From contig VIRH01000089.1 of the NCBI GenBank assembly GCA_008107755.1, forward strand, positions 1 through 64,000: DNA of 64,000 nt. The letters are read 5' to 3'. Made by a program: the position numbers and the translations under genes. Position 1 is the stretch's first letter; each line of letters begins with the position of its first letter. Below are positions 10,009-18,208 of the stretch, in pieces. The DNA is from Rhodobacterales bacterium. GTDB taxonomy: Bacteria > Pseudomonadota > Alphaproteobacteria > Rhizobiales > Stappiaceae. The notes beneath the pieces were generated by a model. The model had not been told where the DNA came from. It made no database searches and saw only the letters and a program-made list of their open reading frames with translations.

Positions 10009-10644
10009 CTACAGACAGTAAATATAGTTGCCACCGTTGATCACCATCCCACACCGTCGGAAGAACCGGTCCGCCTCTTCCGCGTTTTCACCATTGGTTA
10101 CATGCACCAGAAGATGCTCGCAGTTCCGTGCCTTGGCCCAGTGCCGCACCGCCTGCACCAGCCGCAGGGCGACTTTGCCGCCGAGCAGCGTGCCGGAGAG
10201 CTTTCGGGAGATGTTCAGGGTCTGCACCGTCGCGATCAGCGTGCCCTCGCCCAAAAAATACTCACCCGCCTGCACGGCGGCCAAGCCGAGGAGACCGTCC
10301 TCGACGAGTGGGGCATCCATTCCTGGCACAGCATAAATCAGGCCGTTGCGATCCGGCCGGGCCGTGGCCCGCTCAAAGATCGCTCTTGCCTTGTCTTCGG
10401 AAAACGGGATGTCGCGGAAGAGAGTATGCTGGTGCGCCTCACGCGCAAGATGGAGCCCGGCCCGATAATCGGCCTCCATACCACCTGCAATTCTAACGAT
10501 GAATTTGCCGGAGCCATTCAAACCGTCATTTGCAACCGGATTTTTTCCTGCGCTTCCGGAAAGAGGCGGACGCTTCGGTTCCTGTTTCCTCTGATCTGGA
10601 GCGCGCGCAGTCATAGCGGCTCGATCGGAAAGTCCAGTTTCCAT
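10009..10644 (-). CDS. GNAT-family N-acetyltransferase
   Basis: 211 residues. After a basic, low-complexity first 50 residues, the chain from about residue 48 (FIVRIAGGMEADYRAGL) resembles the GNAT proteins found in phage genomes. The acetyl-CoA-binding region is around GTLLGGKVALRLVQAVRHWAK, followed by NCEHLLVHVTNG and a closing RRCGMVINGGNYIYCL. No Shine-Dalgarno is convincing at ATG 10644; ATG 10614 is an alternative. It lies 26 bases upstream of the small secreted protein and 620 bases from the last Mu-like gene, so it may be prophage cargo or part of the RTX locus. Substrate unknown. Confidence 0.6.
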   Translation of the reverse strand: METGLSDRAAMTARAPDQRKQEPKRPPLSGSAGKNPVANDGLNGSGKFIVRIAGGMEADYRAGLHLAREAHQHTLFRDIPFSEDKARAIFERATARPDRNGLIYAVPGMDAPLVEDGLLGLAAVQAGEYFLGEGTLIATVQTLNISRKLSGTLLGGKVALRLVQAVRHWAKARNCEHLLVHVTNGENAEEADRFFRRCGMVINGGNYIYCL

Positions 10645-11264
10645 TGGATAGCAGCGCCCCCCGACGCCGAAGTGTCACGCTAAACTGTTGACGTGCATGA
10701 CTTTAATGAATTGCCCCTTCCCCGCGATGCGGGCGCCGCCAATCTTCACCCACCAGCGGGTCGATTAACACAATCGTAACCAGGCTCTCGACGAAAGCAA
10801 TCAACCCGGCAACCCCATTAGGTTGTATCTGGTGGTGGGAAATGGCAGGGCTTTCGTCAGTGGCAATTCTGGTGCGAATATAACCGCTACGTCACCTTTC
10901 AGGCATTTGTGCCACAACCGGACAAACGCTCTGTTCGGAAACACTCAGAAATTTTTTGATCGCAAGGGAAGTGCGTCGACAGGAGGTACTATGCCAGATG
11001 GCTTTGAACGACCGGGTTCACCGCGCGCCATCCCTGCCTTTGCCACGAGCGCCCCGAGCATCTGCCGAAAAGAAAACCTAAATTCCAAGCTGGAATTGCC
11101 AGCCGTAGACGCGACATCAAACGCCTCGATCGTGCATTAATCGTTCGTCAGGGCATGAGCTTTGCAAAGGACTGCAGAAGAACGGTCGCACACCAACTGT
11201 GTGGTCGGCCGGACTGGAGGTCTCAATTCGGTATGGACCAGCTGATTGAAGACGTACCAACGCC
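10645..11264. other. Intergenic stretch at the truncated end of the Mu-like prophage
   Basis: About 620 bases between the GNAT gene and the C-like activator gene. Apart from the possible small plus-strand ORF at 10991-11140, no gene, repeat or RNA is recognisable. In a complete Mu-like phage the lysis and head genes would begin here. Confidence 0.5.
10991..11140 (+). CDS. Possible 49-residue ORF with strong ribosome-binding site
   Basis: ATG 10991 is preceded by AGGAGG with four bases between, an unusually good site in an otherwise empty stretch. The product begins MPDGFERPGSPRAIPAFA and matches no family I recognise. It may be the 5' remnant of a longer gene truncated here. Confidence 0.25.
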   Translation: MPDGFERPGSPRAIPAFATSAPSICRKENLNSKLELPAVDATSNASIVH

Positions 11265-11663
11265 TCACGCCGCCCTTCTCCTCCCCCTCATTTTCGCCCG
11301 CATCCGGAACGCCGTCCTCTCCGACACACCAGCCTTGCGCGCCGCCTGCCGGGCACTCACCCCATTCTCCAGCTCGGTGATGAGCACCCGCCGCGCCTGC
11401 GCCATCGGGCTGGTGCTTCCCATTGGGATCACCACATGCCGAACGCCGGCCTCGCGGTGCTCTGCGGAGAGTGTGCGGAAATACTCGCAGATCTGATCGG
11501 CCGCCTCCCGGCCGACGGTCTTGACGAGCCAGTGATCGTCCTGGGCACGGGCGGGAATGTTAATCCGGGTGCCCCCGACTTCATCTGCAATGGCAAGGGC
11601 TGCCGGGATACCGGCTACATCTGCGATTTCACCGAGAATGCCGGGAAGAAGATCATCATGCAT
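11265..11663 (-). CDS. Mor/C-family transcriptional activator (C-like, second copy)
   Basis: 132 residues, starting MHDDLLPGILGEIADVAG. It aligns along its whole length with the gene at 12037-12483: an N-terminal dimerisation segment (ALAIADEVGGTRINIP), the GRE.A..I segment, HVVIPMG, then a C-terminal helix-turn-helix (ARQAARKAGVSERTAFRMR). In phage Mu the early protein Mor switches on the middle promoter, which drives its paralogue C, and C then activates the late promoters. The second copy, separated by 373 bases, fits C. The late genes it would control are absent from the window. Confidence 0.75.
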   Translation of the reverse strand: MHDDLLPGILGEIADVAGIPAALAIADEVGGTRINIPARAQDDHWLVKTVGREAADQICEYFRTLSAEHREAGVRHVVIPMGSTSPMAQARRVLITELENGVSARQAARKAGVSERTAFRMRAKMRGRRRAA

Positions 11664-12036
11664 CGGACGGGCTCCGTTCGCTCAAGGTTGTCTTGTCTGA
11701 AGAGGCGCAAACGGGGGCGGACCCGTTTGCGATGACAAAACGCTAGCGAAGGCATGACAGGTGTCAGGGCTGACGGGCGTCAGCCAAGGGATTGGAATGC
11801 ACAGGTCGGGAAGAGATTTGACCCTATCAGACCCGGTTTCAGAGCGCCAGATGACATTTGCATCTGAGGTCTGTGAGCAGGATCAAAATTAAAGGGGGAT
11901 TAAACGGGTCTCAGCGCGCGAGACGGATTTTTATGGGGCATTGGACATCCCGAGACCGCGAACGGCCTCCACGGCCGTTTTTTCGAGGGGGTCTTCTGAG
12001 CCTGCGACCGCAGGAGAGAATGATGTCCTGCCACCG
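11664..12036. promoter_or_regulatory. Intergenic region between Mor-like and C-like genes, probable middle promoter
   Basis: 373 bases without a convincing gene. By analogy with Mu, the Mor-dependent middle promoter should lie here, reading leftward into the C-like gene. I cannot identify the promoter itself; the call rests on gene order alone. Confidence 0.35.
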
Positions 12037-12483
12037 TCATTCTCCCACCCGCTTTATGGCCTTGGTAGCGCCTTCTCCGAACAGATCGCCCTGGCTGTCG
12101 TCGCCGCCTCTGTGCCGGGCCCGCATCCTGAAGGCGGCCCGCTCGGAGAGACCGGCGCGGCGAGCCGCCTCTCTGGCACTGGTGCCGGCGTCCAGTTCCC
12201 GGGCCAGTCTCCGTCTTGCCTTCGCCAGACACCCGGCCGGACCGCGGGGAATGACCACATGCACCGCACCGCTCTCCCGGCCTTCCGGAGAGAGGATCCG
12301 GAAGTGGTCGCAGATCTTTTCCGCAGTCTCCCGGCCGACAGTTTGCACAAGCCAGTGGCCTTCTGTCGCTCTGACCGGGATGGAGACCCGCGTGCCGCCG
12401 ACGCGCTCGGCAATGGCAAGGGCGGCACTGAGACCGGCAACCGCGGCAATCTCGCCGAGCAGGCCTGGAAGGTCGTCGTTCAC
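12037..12483 (-). CDS. mor: Mor-family transcriptional activator (middle-operon activator)
   Basis: 148 residues from GTG 12483, whose GTGA overlaps the gemA stop. The frame is open to 12534, but alignment with the paralogue at 11265-11663 begins exactly at this GTG (VNDDLPGLLGEIAAVAG). It has an N-terminal dimerisation part, the GRETAEKICDHF segment, and a C-terminal helix-turn-helix (SAREAARRAGLSERAAFRMR). It is the last gene of the tightly packed early operon, the position of mor in Mu, and should activate the middle promoter. Confidence 0.78.
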   Translation of the reverse strand: MNDDLPGLLGEIAAVAGLSAALAIAERVGGTRVSIPVRATEGHWLVQTVGRETAEKICDHFRILSPEGRESGAVHVVIPRGPAGCLAKARRRLARELDAGTSAREAARRAGLSERAAFRMRARHRGGDDSQGDLFGEGATKAIKRVGE

Positions 12484-13100
12484 TTGCCGCAAGCCCTCAG
12501 CAAAGCCCCCAGGGCATTCATCGCCGAGATCCAATCTGCGGATGACTGCTGAAGGATGTCCTCGTGCCCGCTGCGCTCAGCGAGATAATCGTTCAAGCTC
12601 GCGGCCGGGGTCCTGTTCTTCTTTTCCAGCTCCGACCAGATGTGACGGCAAACCTGGAAGCGGTGGTCATTGTTGAGCGCCGACTGGCTCTGATCCCGAA
12701 TGAAGAGATCGGGATTGCCCGTAGACCTGCGGATCCAAAGTTTCAAAGCATCAATCGCCTTGTTGGCATCCCGGGGATCTTGCAAGAAGCGGTGATGGTC
12801 GAGACCGGTCTGCCGGCGCAGGAAGGCGACCATGGCTTTGTCCGACCTGTCATCGACAACGCCGAGGTTATAACCGGCGATCCAGAGCGCTTGCAGTTTC
12901 CTGGCAAAGGAGCCGGCAACCGTCTGGCCGACTTGCTTGGGGGCGATGGCTTCAAGGGCGGTGATGACCTTAAGCTGCTCGACCTGGCTCATGCCCTTGG
13001 AGGACCGCTTGCCGGTCTCCCGTTCCAGAATATCCCGGTAACTGTCGTCGTCCAATTTGGCTTTGGATTTCAGGACATGGATCTTGGCAAGGGCGCTCAT
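12480..13100 (-). CDS. gemA: GemA-like regulatory protein (Mu gp16 family)
   Basis: 206 residues. The opening MSALAKIHVLKSKAKLDDD, followed by YRDILERETGKRSSKGMSQ, is the signature of the Mu GemA/gp16 family (DUF1018). Downstream are the conserved LQALWIAGYNLGVV and HHRFLQDP segments. In Mu, GemA influences host gene expression and DNA topology; its exact role in alphaproteobacterial relatives is not known. It overlaps the preceding gene by four bases (ATGA) and the mor-like gene by four, so it is part of one translationally coupled early operon. Confidence 0.82.
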   Translation of the reverse strand: MSALAKIHVLKSKAKLDDDSYRDILERETGKRSSKGMSQVEQLKVITALEAIAPKQVGQTVAGSFARKLQALWIAGYNLGVVDDRSDKAMVAFLRRQTGLDHHRFLQDPRDANKAIDALKLWIRRSTGNPDLFIRDQSQSALNNDHRFQVCRHIWSELEKKNRTPAASLNDYLAERSGHEDILQQSSADWISAMNALGALLRACGK

Positions 13101-13351
13101 CGCTTTCCTCCGGAGCGTTTCTCATCGGCTTCTCGTGTGATCGCGTCGAGCTCGAAGAGCGCCGCATCGGCGAGCTTCAGATAGCCGTCCCGTTTCAGGT
13201 CCCAGTCGAGGCGGGTATCGATCTCCTGCATGAGGTGGTCGTCGATCCGGATCTGGCTGACCGGCATGCGCTCCAGGGTCATCCTGGCGGCGATGTCCTC
13301 GGGATAGGAGGTCCTGAACAATGCAAAGGCGATGCGTTCGCGATAACTCAT
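13097..13351 (-). CDS. Small phage early protein (84 aa), unknown function
   Basis: 84 residues, MSYRERIAFALFRTSYPEDI onward, rich in charged residues and predicted helical. No family is recognised. It starts four bases after the preceding gene ends and overlaps gemA by the ATGA arrangement, so position and coupling, more than sequence, mark it as a real early gene of the Mu-like prophage. Confidence 0.6.
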   Translation of the reverse strand: MSYRERIAFALFRTSYPEDIAARMTLERMPVSQIRIDDHLMQEIDTRLDWDLKRDGYLKLADAALFELDAITREADEKRSGGKR

Positions 13352-13355
13352 GGTC

Positions 13356-13670
13356 TCAATCCTTGTAAGGAAGACGAAGCATTGGGGGGCTGACAGCGGC
13401 TGGCTGTTCCTGATGCGGTCGCTCCGCGGAGCAGTCGGGCTCAGGCCACAAGTCAGACTCCCTGCGTGCCGGGGTCGCGGCCTGCGCCCTGGCCTCGATT
13501 TCCAGTCTCAAGAGTTCGTTGGTTGCCTGCTGCAGGTCTTTGGTCAGGTCCGGCCGGCAGTGCAGGCGGAAGCGGGCCTGGTTGGCCTTGCGCAAAAGAA
13601 GATCACGCCGATCGCGCAGGGCCTTGGTCTCACGCAACTCAGAAGCTTCCGGGTTGGCGAGGCGGGACAT
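13356..13670 (-). CDS. Small helical phage protein (104 aa), unknown function
   Basis: ATG 13670 lies two bases after the stop of the DUF3164 gene. The product (MSRLANPEASELRETKALRD) is arginine- and leucine-rich in its first 70 residues and probably coiled-coil, with a Pro-rich tail. The same frame is open further upstream, but that part overlaps the DUF3164 gene in another frame and is its shadow. No family recognised. Confidence 0.5.
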   Translation of the reverse strand: MSRLANPEASELRETKALRDRRDLLLRKANQARFRLHCRPDLTKDLQQATNELLRLEIEARAQAATPARRESDLWPEPDCSAERPHQEQPAAVSPPMLRLPYKD

Positions 13671-13672
13671 TT

Positions 13673-14377
13673 TCAGGCTGCCCGTGCCAGATCGATTGTG
13701 ATCGCCTGCCAGTCCGCGTCCGGCTGATCGCGCCGGTAGAAGCGCACATAGCTCTTGGAGCCTGTGACCCGCATGGCGTCCTTCAGGGCGATCATCGCCT
13801 GCTGCCAGCGCGGGTCCTCGATCTCCAGCCGCATCAGCATGAAGATCTCCGACTTGTTGATCTGGCCTTCCTTGTCGGTGTTGAAGGCCCGGGTGACGAT
13901 GGAGCGGATTTCCGGGCGGCTGTCGGCCGCCCATTCATTGAGGCACTCGTCGATCAGGCTCTTGGCGATCTGGATCTCCGGGCCGAAGTCGATGAAGTCG
14001 GAGACCTGCACCTGAACCTTCAGGCAGCCGTCAATGGTCTGGAAGGTCGTGTTGCCTTTCCGCCCGCCCTTGGTGGAGTTGTATTCCTGGGCAAGGAGAG
14101 CGGTCAGGCTCAGGAGATCGGCAAAGGTGTGATTGCGGAACCGGCAGATCTGGGCCGACAGATCCTCGGCATAGCCGACGATCTCGCGCACGGTCTCGTC
14201 TTCCAGCTTGTGCTGCGGCTTGACGTTTTCCAGCGGCACCAGGTTGCCCTTGGCATCGCGCATGTAGGGCTGGCCGTTGATGACCTCGATGCCGGTGTCG
14301 GGTCCGGTTACGGTGCTGGGATCGACCGTCTTGCTGTCCCCGGCAGGGATCGAACTCGAGAAGTTTGAGGAAGTCAT
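13673..14377 (-). CDS. DUF3164 family phage protein
   Basis: 234 residues from ATG 14377, MTSSNFSSSIPAGDSKTV. The frame is open further upstream, but the extra residues are arginine-rich translation of the neighbouring gene's DNA. The conserved core includes YMRDAKGNLVPLENV, FADLLSLTALLAQEY and GGRKGNTTFQTIDG, which I associate with DUF3164 proteins of Mu-like phages, followed by FIDFGPEIQIAKSLIDEC. Function is unknown; it is an early gene usually near the transposition genes. It lies between two small early genes with short gaps. Confidence 0.75.
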   Translation of the reverse strand: MTSSNFSSSIPAGDSKTVDPSTVTGPDTGIEVINGQPYMRDAKGNLVPLENVKPQHKLEDETVREIVGYAEDLSAQICRFRNHTFADLLSLTALLAQEYNSTKGGRKGNTTFQTIDGCLKVQVQVSDFIDFGPEIQIAKSLIDECLNEWAADSRPEIRSIVTRAFNTDKEGQINKSEIFMLMRLEIEDPRWQQAMIALKDAMRVTGSKSYVRFYRRDQPDADWQAITIDLARAA

Positions 14378-14421
14378 TTTAAAGTCCTTTTGCAGTCTCG
14401 TTAAACGCAGAACAAAAAGGC

Positions 14422-14718
14422 TTAGGCCGCGCCGTCGTCGTCCATCTGGACGGCGGTCACGGGCGGCACATTCGTGTCGTCGATCGGGATCGGTCGTTTG
14501 ACCCTCGGAAAGAGCGTGATCGTGGGATCGGAGAGATCGATCACGATGGGAGTGCAATCGAGCCTTGAGGCCTCCAGGTTCTGGGCGATCGAGGCGCATT
14601 CATCGAGAACCCGCTCGACGCCGGCGGCGGTCTTTGCCGGGAGGTGCAGGGCGCCACGGTCATCTTTCCATTCGTTGAGCTGGCGCGAGAGCATGCGAAG
14701 ATCGGTGCTAAGCATCAT
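14422..14718 (-). CDS. Small phage early protein (98 aa), unknown function
   Basis: Begins with tandem ATG codons at 14718/14715 and overlaps the preceding HTH gene by about ten bases. The product (MMLSTDLRMLSRQLNEWKDD) is acidic at its C-terminus (QMDDDGAA). No family is recognised. It sits in the coupled early operon of the Mu-like prophage. Confidence 0.55.
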   Translation of the reverse strand: MMLSTDLRMLSRQLNEWKDDRGALHLPAKTAAGVERVLDECASIAQNLEASRLDCTPIVIDLSDPTITLFPRVKRPIPIDDTNVPPVTAVQMDDDGAA

Positions 14719-15091
14719 GGGAACCTTTCAGGCGGGAGTGCGGGCAGCCGTTCCGGCAGGCGCGGTAGACCTTGGAACGGGTGGAGTTGGTGACGGCCCG
14801 GGGTTTGGCCTGCCAATCAAGACAGGTGTGCCGGCCGATGGCCCCAAGAACCGGACAGTCGACGGTGGAGCCCATCAGGGCTCCCCTCACCTTCTCCTCG
14901 ACCTTGGAGAGATCGCCCGGATATTTGTTGGTGAGTGTCTGACTGATCGTTGTCTGCGAATAGCCGACCCTTTGGGCGCAGACCCTGAGCCCTTTGGAGG
15001 TTGCGAGCCGGGCAAGTTCGGCGATCCAGTCTGGCGGCGTGCCGCCCCAGGCAGCCTCGGCCTTCTGGATCATGTTTGAGGAGACACTCAT
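14708..15091 (-). CDS. Helix-turn-helix phage protein (127 aa)
   Basis: Start taken at ATG 15091, whose ATGA overlaps the stop of the preceding gene; an upstream ATG at 15100 is possible. Residues about 30-60 (AQRVGYSQTTISQTLTNKYP) form a helix-turn-helix. The C-terminal half has four cysteines (VDCPVLG, HTCLDWQ, RACRNGC), a possible metal site. This layout fits a small regulator of the early region of Mu-like phages. Target unknown. Confidence 0.62.
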   Translation of the reverse strand: MSVSSNMIQKAEAAWGGTPPDWIAELARLATSKGLRVCAQRVGYSQTTISQTLTNKYPGDLSKVEEKVRGALMGSTVDCPVLGAIGRHTCLDWQAKPRAVTNSTRSKVYRACRNGCPHSRLKGSHDA

Positions 15092-15729
15092 GCAGCGCAC
15101 TCCTCTGCCAGGGGAGCGCCCATGATCTCCTTGCGGTTCGGGTCGTAGACCATCTTCGACTTGAGGATCTTTGGAGCGGTCGGTCCCGTGTTCATGGAAG
15201 GCTTGAGGCGCCAGATACGGCTGACCGGCCCGCTGCCCGGGCGCAGCACCTGCAGATAGCCGGCAGCTTCCAGATGGCGCGCGTAAGACTTCGCGGTCTC
15301 CACCGCGACGACGACATCGTCGGTGCTGGCCGCGATCGCCAGCTCCCTCGTGTCGAAGCCGCTGAGCGCCCGGATTGCGGTCCAGAGCTGGTCCTGACCA
15401 AGTCCCTGTTTGGCGAGCGAGCCATCCCGGTTAAGGCGCGGTGTCGCCTTCGGCCTCTTCAGCACGCGATAGTGTTGCTGCGTCGTCGTGGTTCGAAGAT
15501 TGGTCAGAACCTTTTCCGAGCCCGCGACTTCAACAATGCCTGCCTTGATCAAGCGGCGCAGATAGTCGGTGATGCAATCATTGACCGGGTCATTGGTGCG
15601 CAGGCCGATCTGGCTGAGCGTGAACAGGTTCCCACCCTTGCCAAGATCCCGGATCACGCTCCAATAATGATCATGACCCCGGTAGACCGGCTTTCCGGCA
15701 GTGACCCTGAGTTCCAGCTGGATCGACAT
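15088..15729 (-). CDS. Phage early protein, probable winged-helix (213 aa)
   Basis: 213 residues, starting one base inside the MuB stop (TGATG). The chain includes YWSVIRDLGKGGNLFTLSQI and DYLRRLIKAGIVEV, typical of a winged-helix fold, and a second similar block (SYARHLEAAGYLQVLRPGSG) with a basic wing. Proteins like this follow MuB in alphaproteobacterial Mu-like phages. A DNA-binding role is an inference from these blocks. Confidence 0.6.
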   Translation of the reverse strand: MSIQLELRVTAGKPVYRGHDHYWSVIRDLGKGGNLFTLSQIGLRTNDPVNDCITDYLRRLIKAGIVEVAGSEKVLTNLRTTTTQQHYRVLKRPKATPRLNRDGSLAKQGLGQDQLWTAIRALSGFDTRELAIAASTDDVVVAVETAKSYARHLEAAGYLQVLRPGSGPVSRIWRLKPSMNTGPTAPKILKSKMVYDPNRKEIMGAPLAEECAA

Positions 15730-16490
15730 CAGGCTGCCCTCCGAATGCCCCGGCGCGGCGGCTCGCCGGTGTAAAACCAGCCTTTCTCAAACGACCTTGC
15801 GTCGAACACCTCCTGGCGGGTGTTGCGGGCGTGCTCCTTGATCTTGTTGAGGTTGACGACCAGGCGCCGGGCCCTGCCCTCCGTCCTGTCGACCAGGATC
15901 TCCAGAAGATCCTCCTCAAGATCCAGCTCCGGGCAGAAGAGATCCGCCAGCGCCTTAGCATCGCCAATGTCGCAGGGTTCTGCCGGCACCCACTCCAGCA
16001 CCCGGTTGTGCACCCGCTCCACCTTCATCAGTTTTGCGGGCAGCTGCTCCTCGCCGATCAGAAGCACCGGCACCTGACTGTGTTCCTGGATTTCCCGGAC
16101 AAGCTCCAGCATGCCCTTGTCGGCGAGCTTGTCCGCCTCGTCGATGATGAGCGGCCGCTCGAAGTCATCGCCAAGCGCCATGATCGCTTCGCTGGTGAGA
16201 TCGGCGATGGTGGCCCGGACTGGTTTGACATCGGCTTCGGCCAGAAGGTTTTCCAGGAACTTCTTGCGTGTCCAGCTGTCGCCGACTTCCAGGCGCAGGG
16301 CCCGCCGCTTGTTGGTGGCGTAGATCGAGGCATAGGTCTTGCCGTACCCGGAAAACCCATGGAAGACGCCGATCCCCGGCAGGTGCGGCCCACGGTGGAT
16401 CAGGGTTTCCATAAGCACCAGGAACCGGGACACGTTCTTCAAGGCCACCAAGCCGCCGGCGTTGACACAGATGTCTCCATTCGTCATCAT
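15729..16490 (-). CDS. MuB-like AAA+ ATPase, DNA transposition protein
   Basis: 253 residues. Walker A is GFSGYGKTYAS (about residues 45-55) and Walker B is PLIIDEADKL (about 113-122), followed by the sensor region VLLIGEEQLPAKL. In Mu, MuB binds target DNA as ATP-dependent filaments, delivers it to MuA and gives target immunity. It lies immediately downstream of the transposase gene and overlaps the next gene by one base (TGATG). Tandem ATGs at 16490/16487 make the exact start uncertain by one codon. All motifs look intact. Confidence 0.85.
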   Translation of the reverse strand: MMTNGDICVNAGGLVALKNVSRFLVLMETLIHRGPHLPGIGVFHGFSGYGKTYASIYATNKRRALRLEVGDSWTRKKFLENLLAEADVKPVRATIADLTSEAIMALGDDFERPLIIDEADKLADKGMLELVREIQEHSQVPVLLIGEEQLPAKLMKVERVHNRVLEWVPAEPCDIGDAKALADLFCPELDLEEDLLEILVDRTEGRARRLVVNLNKIKEHARNTRQEVFDARSFEKGWFYTGEPPRRGIRRAA

Positions 16491-16556
16491 TCACTCCGTT
16501 GTCTTAGATTTACCGGCCTCGGAAGTTGCAGCTTTCGGGGCCTTTCTCTTGCCCAT
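16491..16556 (-). CDS. Possible 21-residue basic peptide between MuA and MuB
   Basis: ATG 16556 overlaps the MuA stop (TGATG), and the TGA at 16491 lies immediately before the MuB ATG. The product (MGKRKAPKAATSEAGKSKTT plus one Glu) is highly basic. Its exact fit between two genes suggests either a real coupled peptide or a translational relay for MuB. Sequence alone cannot decide. Confidence 0.3.
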   Translation of the reverse strand: MGKRKAPKAATSEAGKSKTTE

Positions 16557-18199
16557 CAGGACGCGGGCGGTACGCGGTGTCGTCGCTGTCGCTGTTCGTC
16601 TTCCCAAATGATCTTGTGCGCGCGGTAGATCGGCCCGGCCTGGAAGCCGGTTAGCCAGATCGCGTCTTGATCCGGAATGGTCTCGCCCTCCGCCAGACGT
16701 TGCTCCAGCTGAAGCGCCCGCTTGAAGAGTGCTTCCGGAGTTGTTGGCTGGGTGAGCTTGTGAACCTTGCGCGCCGGCTGCATGGCCTCAGTGAGCGTGT
16801 CCGCCTGAAGGCTCGCCATTACCTCGGCTTCCTTCTCGGAAAGCTCTCTTGGCGCGCGCTTCTTCTTCACTTCACTGGCGGCCAGCGATTTGGCGGTTTC
16901 GGTCGGTGCGCGTTTTTGCGGGAAGCTCAGAACGTCGGCGTTGTGCTGATAGGCCCGCCTTTGGGCATCCATGACCGTCCGGGGCGTGATCTTGCGTTTC
17001 TGGGCCCGGATCTCTGACAGACGCCCTTCTTCGAATGCCTTCTGCTGTGCGCGGACTTTTGCGATCGTTGCGGCCGGATCGAGACCGGCAAGATCCGGGC
17101 AAATGGCTTCGCCCAAATACGTCTCGCCGTCGGGCTCGAAGAGCCAGAGCCGCCCCAGGTCTGCCGGGTCATGCCGGCAGAAGACGTCCTTGCCCGGCAG
17201 GGCCGCGCTCATCGGCAGGTAATATTCCCCATCGACCTTGATGCCCTGTTTGGTGACCTTGCGAAGGCCATCCTTGCCGGCGACCGGGGCGAGAAGAACG
17301 TCGAGGCTCTCCGGCTTGCTGATCGCCCTCACCTCACCCGTCCACGCGTTGGCAACATCGAAGGGTGTCTTGCGCTTCAAACCCTCATGGGGCGTATGGG
17401 CATATTGCTCCCGGCACCAGCGATCAGCTTCCAGCTGCAATTCTGCTGTGTTGAGATCGACCTGGAAGAGTTTGTCCTCATCGGTGCCAAGGCGCTGTGC
17501 AAAGCTCTTCCTGGCTTCGATGATTTTGCGGTCGGCAACCGAATGGCCGACAAAGCCCGGCAGCGTTGCCGCGCAGTCGCGCTGGAAGGTGCCGATCACC
17601 CGCTCCACCGTGCCCTTTTGCTGCGGGCTGTAGGGCGTGGAAAACCCCTGTTCAATCTCCAGAGCATCCAGCAAGCGCACCGTGGCGCGGGCCGCAAAGT
17701 CCGAGCCGTTGTCGGTCTTGATCAGTTCCGGCACGCCCCATTCCAAAAGGCACTTCCGGATCAGGAGACCAACGGCCGAGGCGCGTGCCGTGTCGGAGAT
17801 CAGCATGACGACACGGCGGGAATAAAGGTCGATCGCCATATAAAGGTTCTTGCGCCCGTCCGTGGTCATCGCATCGACCGGCGATGCATCGATCTCCCAC
17901 TTCTGGTTCAGACGATCGACCCGGTTGGCGCCAGTGGCGGCAAACTGGACATGGGAGCGATAGGCATCCGGATTGGTGAGTTTTAAAAGCTCGTTCCGGT
18001 AGTCGCTCTTCCAGGCTTTAAGAGCGTTTTGAAACGTCCTTAAAGGCGGCATTGGAACGCGTTCATCGCCGACAGTGACCGAGGGGCCAAAGCGTTCGAC
18101 CACCGTCTGGCGAATGCGCTTGGTGGAAAGCAGCGGATTGGACGCATAGACCGCCAGGCAAAAGCTTTTGAGCTGGCCGTCCTCGGCCCGGTCGAGCAC
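16556..18199 (-). CDS. MuA transposase, catalytic and C-terminal part (separated from its N-terminus by a TAG)
   Basis: 547 residues counted from GTG 18199. The catalytic triad is clear: Asp104 (WEIDASPVD), Asp163 (IKTDNGSDF) and Glu199 (QQKGTVERVIG), with 35 residues between the last two, the DD35E arrangement of the MuA/retroviral integrase fold. A beta-barrel follows (about 290-370), then a basic helical tail that in Mu contacts MuB. The frame is continuous with the ORF at 18209-18727: only a TAG and three codons separate them. A 547-residue product from the GTG would lack the end-binding domain, so on its own it should be unable to recognise the element's ends. Either the transposase is inactivated or the TAG is read through. 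Confidence 0.85.
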   Translation of the reverse strand: MLDRAEDGQLKSFCLAVYASNPLLSTKRIRQTVVERFGPSVTVGDERVPMPPLRTFQNALKAWKSDYRNELLKLTNPDAYRSHVQFAATGANRVDRLNQKWEIDASPVDAMTTDGRKNLYMAIDLYSRRVVMLISDTARASAVGLLIRKCLLEWGVPELIKTDNGSDFAARATVRLLDALEIEQGFSTPYSPQQKGTVERVIGTFQRDCAATLPGFVGHSVADRKIIEARKSFAQRLGTDEDKLFQVDLNTAELQLEADRWCREQYAHTPHEGLKRKTPFDVANAWTGEVRAISKPESLDVLLAPVAGKDGLRKVTKQGIKVDGEYYLPMSAALPGKDVFCRHDPADLGRLWLFEPDGETYLGEAICPDLAGLDPAATIAKVRAQQKAFEEGRLSEIRAQKRKITPRTVMDAQRRAYQHNADVLSFPQKRAPTETAKSLAASEVKKKRAPRELSEKEAEVMASLQADTLTEAMQPARKVHKLTQPTTPEALFKRALQLEQRLAEGETIPDQDAIWLTGFQAGPIYRAHKIIWEDEQRQRRHRVPPAS

Positions 18200-18208
18200 G
18201 CCCGTGCC